Source: Lachnospiraceae bacterium
GTDB taxonomy: Bacteria; Bacillota; Clostridia; Lachnospirales; Lachnospiraceae
Direction of reading: 5' to 3'
NCBI GenBank assembly: GCA_029063085.1
Contig: JAIDOW010000073.1
Location: forward strand, 58,233 to 122,232
DNA length: 64,000 nt
Part shown: positions 57,924 through 64,000 of the stretch, piece after piece
Layout: every line of letters begins with the position of its first letter
Position numbering within the stretch: the first letter of the stretch is position 1
Notes under the pieces: model-generated
The model's input: the letters and a program-made list of their open reading frames with translations, nothing else
Databases searched by the model: none
Told to the model about the DNA's origin: nothing
Translations under genes and position numbers: made by a program

Positions 57924-60188
57924 TCAATCTTTTATGTACGTTTCTATCCGGTACTTTTCCCCATCTGTATCTATGGTAATCGCTCCGTTATCCTTTGTCA
58001 AATAAATATTTTTGCAATACTGCCCAAGACGCTTCATAACATCCTTCGCAGGATGGCCATATTGGTTTCTCTCCCCGACAGAAATACAGGCCGTATCAGG
58101 CGAAAAATGTTTTAAAAACTCCTCACTGGAAGATGTTGCCGACCCGTGATGTGCAACCTTAAGAACTTCTATACTGCCTGCCATTTTATCTGCAATCTCT
58201 TTTTCTATCACCTCATCCATATCTCCAGTAAACAACATATCAAAATTATGATAAGTAAGCCATAAAACAATACTTCCCTGATTCTTATCTTCGTATCCCT
58301 GTTTCCCCGGGTTTAGACAGTAAAATTCAACATCTCCCACAGAAAGTCTGTCTCCTGTTTTTATATAATAAATATGGCACCCTTTCTCTTGTGCTTTTTT
58401 CTCCAGAGAACAAAACGCACTGTCTGGATTGGCAATCGCAGGCAGGACAAAATTTTTAATAATAACCTTATCATCCTCCAAAAGCTCTAAAATTCCACTA
58501 TAATGGTCACTGTCACTATGAGTGACAAACACATAATCCAAAGCTTTCGCACCATGATATTTCATTCCGCTTTTTAATATGTAGGTTCCCACATTCTGCT
58601 TGGAACTACTTCCCCCATCAATCAGAATATGCTTTCTGTCCGGTGTACGAATATAAATGCCATCTCCCTGTCCTACATCAAACATACAGATTTTAAGTTT
58701 TCCGGGAAGATACAGACTGCCTAGCAAAAGACAAAAACAGACTGCTGTAAGACCTACTACTTTCCGCTTCTTCCTACAGGCAGCTATCAGAAAAACCGCA
58801 AGTATCCCATAATAAACGGCTATCCAGATTACAGTGGGTCTTCCGGTACAGATTGTATGAAATGGCAACTGTTCGCTCCATTCGCATAACTGCTCATACA
58901 ATCGAAATATCATCTGTGCCGGCTTCGCAAACAGATATGCCCCATCCAGGAAAAAACATCCTGTTATTCCCGCCCCGATCAGCAGAGCCAGCAGCAGGCT
59001 CATAACGGGTACGACTACTATATTTAAAAAAACTCCGTATAGCGGCACTTCATAAAAATAATATAACAGGATTGGGAACAGAGTTATCTGCACACTGATG
59101 CTGACTGCCAGCCCTTCCCCAAAATAAGAAAACTTTCCAAATATCTGCTTCCATACCGGATTCACGACAGCAATCCCGATCACAGCTCCAAAAGATAATA
59201 AAAAACCCACCTGCGTAATCTGATATGGATTTATCATAAGCATAACAAGTAAAGCCGTAGCTATTGCGGTTATCATGTCATAACATCTTCCACTGACATC
59301 CGCACCCATAGAAAGTATCAGCATAACGACTGCCCGCAAGGTTGCACCTGAAAGTCCTGTCATAATACCATACAATAAAATAAAAAAGATTCCTGCTCCT
59401 GCGGCTGCCAAAAAACTCCCGGATATTTTCCTTAAAATACGGTAAAGCGTTCCTCCGATCATTGCAATATGAAGACCGGAAATAGCGATAAGATGCGCAA
59501 TTCCATTTCTTTGATAAAGATTTTTAATGTCTTTATCCATCTCCTCCTTATCACCCAATACCATTGCTTTTGCCAGGGAAGAATCTTTTATTTCAAACAC
59601 CTTATCATAAATCCCGCCCAGTTTTTTCCTTATCCGGTAGAGCCACTCCCTTATCGGAATCATGACGGACTCCTTTTTATGAATCGCCACATTGTTTAGG
59701 GAAAGAAAAATGCCTTTTCCATATTGATAACTCTCCTCATCATAACCTCCCGGATTGGAAGCCTTTGAAAACGTCTTTACTTCTCCGGTTCCGGTTATTA
59801 CACTTCCAAGGATAAACTCCTGATCCGTTTCCAGAATAATAGATATAGAAAGGCTTTTACCCTCTATCACAGAACTTTTGATTATATATTTATTTCTACT
59901 GCCGGATTCCTCCCTCTTTTCCACCCTGCCGCAAAAAAACACTTTTTTTCCGTCAGGCATCCTGCAAAACTCCAGACATTCCTGCATATAAAGCAAGCGG
60001 GCAGCTCCGAATAAGAAAAATACACTTCCCAGTAAGATGATCGTTTTATTCTTCTTTAATAATATAACCGGAAGTACCCCAGCCATTATCCCTGCCATTA
60101 AAACACCTGTCAAACCTATCGGTAAGATCCTGCATAGTACTTCTCCAAGCATGAACAAGATTGCCCAATAAAGTACAGGTCTGTTCAA
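57924..60188 (-). CDS. comEC: ComEC/Rec2 DNA internalization channel
   Basis: LYQRNGIAHLIAISGLHIAMIGGTLYRIL; C-terminal metallo-beta-lactamase-like domain ICMFDVGQGDGIYIRTPDRKHILIDGG...VTHSDSDHYSGI...VAHHGSATSSSEEFL. Confidence 0.95.
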   Translation of the reverse strand: MNRPVLYWAILFMLGEVLCRILPIGLTGVLMAGIMAGVLPVILLKKNKTIILLGSVFFLFGAARLLYMQECLEFCRMPDGKKVFFCGRVEKREESGSRNKYIIKSSVIEGKSLSISIILETDQEFILGSVITGTGEVKTFSKASNPGGYDEESYQYGKGIFLSLNNVAIHKKESVMIPIREWLYRIRKKLGGIYDKVFEIKDSSLAKAMVLGDKEEMDKDIKNLYQRNGIAHLIAISGLHIAMIGGTLYRILRKISGSFLAAAGAGIFFILLYGIMTGLSGATLRAVVMLILSMGADVSGRCYDMITAIATALLVMLMINPYQITQVGFLLSFGAVIGIAVVNPVWKQIFGKFSYFGEGLAVSISVQITLFPILLYYFYEVPLYGVFLNIVVVPVMSLLLALLIGAGITGCFFLDGAYLFAKPAQMIFRLYEQLCEWSEQLPFHTICTGRPTVIWIAVYYGILAVFLIAACRKKRKVVGLTAVCFCLLLGSLYLPGKLKICMFDVGQGDGIYIRTPDRKHILIDGGSSSKQNVGTYILKSGMKYHGAKALDYVFVTHSDSDHYSGILELLEDDKVIIKNFVLPAIANPDSAFCSLEKKAQEKGCHIYYIKTGDRLSVGDVEFYCLNPGKQGYEDKNQGSIVLWLTYHNFDMLFTGDMDEVIEKEIADKMAGSIEVLKVAHHGSATSSSEEFLKHFSPDTACISVGERNQYGHPAKDVMKRLGQYCKNIYLTKDNGAITIDTDGEKYRIETYIKD

Positions 60189-61157
60189 TTATTCTTCTGC
60201 CTCCTCCTGTTCTATCAAATCCAGATTCCGCTCAAAAATACCATCAAAAGGCAATGTCTCTCTGAAAAATTCCTGCTTCTCCCCATTTCTCAAAAATTGC
60301 ACCTTGGAAACTGTTGGCAATTCTACCAGAGAATTTACAATAGAATATATAATGATATCATTTTTTAACGGATTATCCGCATTATAAAATTCATCACTTA
60401 AATCCACATAACAGATTCCATCCTTCACCAAAATATTACGTATTGTCGTTGACTTTGGAATCGTAGCAGTATATTCTTCTGTTCCTGGTCCCTCAATTAA
60501 AGATTCTATCACCAGTCTGTCTAAGGAAGTTGTATTGGAAATCTCCACAGCTTTACGGTATTCTTTTAATGCTTCTCCCGACTGGCTTGCAAAATATAAT
60601 ACAATTGCTCCTTTTTGCTTATATCCACTCTCGTTGCCAAATGACATCGTAAAGGAATCCTGATCAAAATTTTCCGTTACCGTCGCTGTGTCCTCATTGG
60701 TACTCGCGACATCTGTCAAAGAAAGTGAAATGGAATTGACATCCTCCAACTGTAACAGAGTCTTAACAATACTGGCTTTAAAAAAAAGAAGGGTATCTGC
60801 GTTTATGGCATCATAAACAATATTAAAGGACACTTCCAGCCTTCCTGACTTCTCTCCAAGCACAGAACCAAGATAAGTTAAACCATCCGGTATCGGTGAT
60901 TGAATTCTCTCTGTTGCCTCTACATCAAAAAGATTATTGATTATTTTAGAAACTGTATCAGTCAACGGTTCTTCCCGGTCTATGGTATAGACTTCGGGAA
61001 CAATTCCTGTCTTATCGAAATTAACATAATATATATATATCTGGTTTTCCCCCAACGCTTTCTTATCACTTTCCCCGCTTTCCACTTTTCCACAGGCAGC
61101 AAGAAGCATGACAGCAAGTATCAGGAAACATAATCTTATTTTTTTCATTTTCTTCAC
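60189..61157 (-). CDS. GerMN domain lipoprotein
   Basis: Lipobox LAVMLLAACGK; VLYFASQSGEALKEYRKAVEIS...LVIESLIEGPGTEEYTATIPKSTTIRNILVKDGICYVDLSDEF. Confidence 0.85.
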   Translation of the reverse strand: MKKMKKIRLCFLILAVMLLAACGKVESGESDKKALGENQIYIYYVNFDKTGIVPEVYTIDREEPLTDTVSKIINNLFDVEATERIQSPIPDGLTYLGSVLGEKSGRLEVSFNIVYDAINADTLLFFKASIVKTLLQLEDVNSISLSLTDVASTNEDTATVTENFDQDSFTMSFGNESGYKQKGAIVLYFASQSGEALKEYRKAVEISNTTSLDRLVIESLIEGPGTEEYTATIPKSTTIRNILVKDGICYVDLSDEFYNADNPLKNDIIIYSIVNSLVELPTVSKVQFLRNGEKQEFFRETLPFDGIFERNLDLIEQEEAEE

Positions 61158-62585
61158 CTAACTAACATATTTGAGAGGAATTCTTACCGTAAAGGTTGTT
61201 CCTTCTCCCGGTTCTGAATAAAGCTTAATCGCCCCTTTATGCATTAAGACTGCATTTCTGGTAATCGCAAGTCCTAAACCAGTACCTCCTGTTTCCCTGC
61301 TTCTTGCTTTATCCACACGATAAAACCGTTCAAAAACCTGAGCCTGGCATTCCTCCGGTATTCCCACGCCATCATCCTGCACTTTGACATAAAAAAATTT
61401 ATGATCTGCATTTAATGATACATGAACATTTCCGCCATCATTATTATATTTAACTGCATTTTCTATCAGATTGGAAAACGCCAGTGACATCTTAACCTCA
61501 TCTACTTCTCCGACCACTTCCCGAAAGCTTTCAAAGACTACCTCAATATTACGCTTTGCAGCCAGGGGCTTTATCCTTTTTAACAATAATTCCAGCAAAA
61601 TATTAATATTAACCGGTTCAACATTTAATCCCGATGCTTTCTTATCCATCTTGACCAACGTCAGCAGATCATTAATAATCTTACTCTCACGGTCAATCTC
61701 TTCCACCATGTCTGTCATAAATTCCCGGTACATTTCATTTGGCACCTCTTCCTGCATCAGCAAAGAATCTGCCAGCACTTTCATAGATGTAATAGGCGTT
61801 TTCAGTTCATGGGATACATTGGAAACAAACTCCTGTCTGGAATCTTCCAGCACCTGCATCTTATCCAGCAACACATTAAAGGAATCTGTCAATCTGGACA
61901 ATTCATTATAACGGCTTTTCACCTTTAAATCTTCCAGCTGCCCTTCACTCAATCCTGAAATCTGCATATTCAGCCGGTTTATATCATATACACTGACGTT
62001 ACATATAATAAATGCTGCCACAAAAGCCATTAGCGAGAACAGCAAAATCAATACATCTGCCTGCATGGAAATATACGCATTGGTATTCTCAATATCCTTA
62101 AGTGAAACCATGGCGATCATGGCACCATTCACTGTTCTATCCACGTTGACAATTGGTATGATAATTTCTGCATAGTCATCCACCATCCGGATATTTTTAT
62201 CCTTCTCACCACGCATTACCTTTACAACTTCATCGTAAATAATATAATTATTCTGGTCAATGGTATAGGTATCTTTTACAATCCTGTAACTGGAATCAAT
62301 GACCAAAATCCTGCCTTCCCAAACATTAGCAAGCTGGTCAATCTCTACATTCAGATTACTCTGTAATGCATCAATAGTAAACTGATTTACCAAAATCTGA
62401 TTTCCCAAAATGCTGCACTGGTTCTGTACCAGTAAAAGTTTCTCTTCAATCGTCTTATCATTGTAAGACTTTTGCAACAGCAGGTTAAATGTAAACATGG
62501 AAAGCAATGCCAGCAGAAAAAAGGAAATAAAAACAACGACCTTAAGACTTCGGAGTGGATTAGATTTTATCTTATTTCTTAAAAT
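61158..62585 (-). CDS. Two-component sensor histidine kinase (HAMP-HisKA-HATPase)
   Basis: EFVSNVSHELKTPITSMKVLADSLL (H box), NLIENAVKYNN, VQDDGVGIPEE, RETGGTGLGLAI. N-terminus extended past the TTG ORF call (62507) to a possible ATT start at 62585. Confidence 0.9.
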   Translation of the reverse strand: MLRNKIKSNPLRSLKVVVFISFFLLALLSMFTFNLLLQKSYNDKTIEEKLLLVQNQCSILGNQILVNQFTIDALQSNLNVEIDQLANVWEGRILVIDSSYRIVKDTYTIDQNNYIIYDEVVKVMRGEKDKNIRMVDDYAEIIIPIVNVDRTVNGAMIAMVSLKDIENTNAYISMQADVLILLFSLMAFVAAFIICNVSVYDINRLNMQISGLSEGQLEDLKVKSRYNELSRLTDSFNVLLDKMQVLEDSRQEFVSNVSHELKTPITSMKVLADSLLMQEEVPNEMYREFMTDMVEEIDRESKIINDLLTLVKMDKKASGLNVEPVNINILLELLLKRIKPLAAKRNIEVVFESFREVVGEVDEVKMSLAFSNLIENAVKYNNDGGNVHVSLNADHKFFYVKVQDDGVGIPEECQAQVFERFYRVDKARSRETGGTGLGLAITRNAVLMHKGAIKLYSEPGEGTTFTVRIPLKYVS

Positions 62586-63258
62586 AGTAACCCACTCCCC
62601 ACTTTGTCTGAATATATTTTGGATCCCCCGGATTGGATTCTATCTTCTCCCGCAGCCTTCTTACATGGACATCTACCGTTCTTCCGTCTCCTAAGGCATC
62701 ACTGCCCCAGACCTCCTTTAACAAATCATCTCTGGAATATACTTTATTGGGATGAAAAAGCAGCAATGTCAGAATATTGAATTCCTTCGCTGTAAGATTA
62801 ATCTCTTTTCCTGCCAGAGATACTCTCCGGCTGTCCATCTCTATCTTCAATTCTCCTTCTATCAGGGTTTTGGGATTATCGGCAACAGGAACTTTTTTCT
62901 GATTCCTGCGGATTATCGCCTTGATTCTTGCTTTTACTTCCAAAATATTAAACGGTTTGGTAATGTAATCATCTGCACCATATTCCAGGCCCAGTATTTT
63001 ATCCATATCCTCCCCTTTTGCTGTCAGCATAATAATCGGCACGTCCGAAAATTCCCTAATCGCCTGACACACTTCAAAACCAGATAATCCGGGAAGCATA
63101 ACATCCAGAAGAATGATATCAAAATCATTATTTTTCGCCAGTTCCAGTGCTTCTTCTCCATCATAGGCAGCAGTTACCACCATCTCATCCTGTTCCAGGG
63201 AAAATTTGATACCTTTTACAATTAATTTTTCATCATCTACTACCAATACCTTTTTCAT
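62572..63258 (-). CDS. OmpR/PhoB family response regulator
   Basis: KKVLVVDDEKLIVKGIKFSLEQDE, IILLDVMLPGLSGFEVC; winged helix VYSRDDLLKEVWGSDALGDGRTVDVHVRRLREKIE. Confidence 0.96.
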   Translation of the reverse strand: MKKVLVVDDEKLIVKGIKFSLEQDEMVVTAAYDGEEALELAKNNDFDIILLDVMLPGLSGFEVCQAIREFSDVPIIMLTAKGEDMDKILGLEYGADDYITKPFNILEVKARIKAIIRRNQKKVPVADNPKTLIEGELKIEMDSRRVSLAGKEINLTAKEFNILTLLLFHPNKVYSRDDLLKEVWGSDALGDGRTVDVHVRRLREKIESNPGDPKYIQTKWGVGYYFKK

Positions 63259-63327
63259 TCCAAATCTCCTCTATTTTGTGACGGTTTTATATAGCAAGTT
63301 TCCATGTTTCTTTCTATTCTGTTATCA

Positions 63328-63897
63328 TTATATCTTTATCTTGTCTTTTATTTTATTAAATACACCTTCCTTAATGCCAGGAATCTCCATCAATTCTTCG
63401 ATAGATTCAAAACTTCCATGCTCCTGCCTGTATTGAATGATGGCAACTGCCTTTGATTCTCCAATTCCCGGCAATGCCATAAAATCTTCTTTTACAGCCG
63501 TATTAATATTGAGCAGCCCATCTTCTTCCGAGGCAGACTCAGCTCGGATATTTTCTCCAATTCCCGGAACATATAATGTCTGTCCATCCGTCACATGTTC
63601 TGCCTGATTCAAAGCCTCTGCATTTCCATCCTCCAGAACACCTCCTGCAAGCAGTAAAGCATCACAGATTCTGGATTCTTCAGTCAGACAGTATACACCC
63701 GGCTGCTTCACATATCCACAGACATATACATAAATCTCCTCTGATTGAGCCGTCTGCTCTTTTGATGAAACTGTTTCCTGCACTTCCTCCGTAATCAGGG
63801 ATTCCGTGTCAGCAGTCATCACCACGTCCTCCTGTCCCATACAGCCCATCAGTATGCTTATACAAAAAAACAGTCCTATTATAAGTTTAAATCTCAT
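63328..63897 (-). CDS. comEA: ComEA-like DNA-binding lipoprotein (SLBB + helix-hairpin-helix)
   Basis: Lipobox ISILMGCMG; YVYVCGYVKQPGVYCLTEESRICDALLLAGG; LLNINTAVKEDFMALPGIGESKAVAIIQYRQEHGSFESIEELMEIPGI. Confidence 0.93.
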   Translation of the reverse strand: MRFKLIIGLFFCISILMGCMGQEDVVMTADTESLITEEVQETVSSKEQTAQSEEIYVYVCGYVKQPGVYCLTEESRICDALLLAGGVLEDGNAEALNQAEHVTDGQTLYVPGIGENIRAESASEEDGLLNINTAVKEDFMALPGIGESKAVAIIQYRQEHGSFESIEELMEIPGIKEGVFNKIKDKIKI

Positions 63898-63906
63898 AAA
63901 AAATTC

Positions 63907-63946
63907 CTCCTAAAATTTGTATCTAAATATGAAATCATTTTAGGAG
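63907..63946 (-). promoter_or_regulatory. Inverted repeat pairing with the comEA Shine-Dalgarno
   Basis: CTCCTAAAAT (63907-16) / ATTTTAGGAG (63937-46), 20-nt loop; on the minus strand the arm nearest comEA contains the SD AGGAG. Confidence 0.6.
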
Positions 63947-64000
63947 TGTGACAAATGATCGAAAATAAAACTAAGATATAGTATCATCATACCTAAAAAA

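Noticed and set aside
1-64000. CRISPR arrays, tRNA/rRNA genes, prophage, toxin-antitoxin or defence genes
   Set aside because: None could be supported by reading the sequence and ORF translations.

Overview
The window looks like a chromosomal segment of an anaerobic, sporulating Firmicute, probably Lachnospiraceae-like (inferred from gene content and style). Almost all genes are on the minus strand. From left to right it contains: an Xaa-Pro aminopeptidase fragment; an AroE-AroK fusion; a YqeG-type HAD phosphatase; a complete type IV pilus (T4P) locus (pilB, pilT, pilC, pilA, pilD, a PilM-PilN fusion, pilO, three minor prepilins, a PilX/GspK-like protein and a 1846-aa exported protein); sigK; a block of housekeeping genes (U32 peptidase, O-methyltransferase, RNase J, RuvX, IreB, MtaB, an HPr-like protein, ThiI, NifS, RsmE, YfhO, PrmA); the hrcA-grpE-dnaK-dnaJ heat-shock operon with a perfect CIRCE; an LTA-synthase-like protein; a Big_2 surface protein; hemW, lepA, spoIIP, gpr and rpsT; then holA, comEC, a GerMN lipoprotein, a two-component system and comEA. 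The strongest unexplained signal is a pair of ~270-bp non-coding elements (A 55763-56028, B 56180-56449) between gpr and rpsT, in opposite orientation. They share AAATTCTTG ends, linker/loop motifs and helix layout, but their long perfect or near-perfect stems have different sequences. That pattern suggests a structured-RNA family or structured mobile element. Other notable signals are a hairpin sequestering the pilD Shine-Dalgarno (SD), a possible SD-sequestering hairpin at comEA, an inverted repeat plus degenerate repeats between pilC and pilA, a giant T4P-linked protein with three recurring modules, a SigK with no room for a pro-sequence, an HPr-like protein without the active-site His, and a histidine kinase lacking any ATG/GTG/TTG start that preserves its first TM helix. 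No tRNA, rRNA, CRISPR array, prophage or transposase gene was recognised. All calls were made by eye, with no database search.
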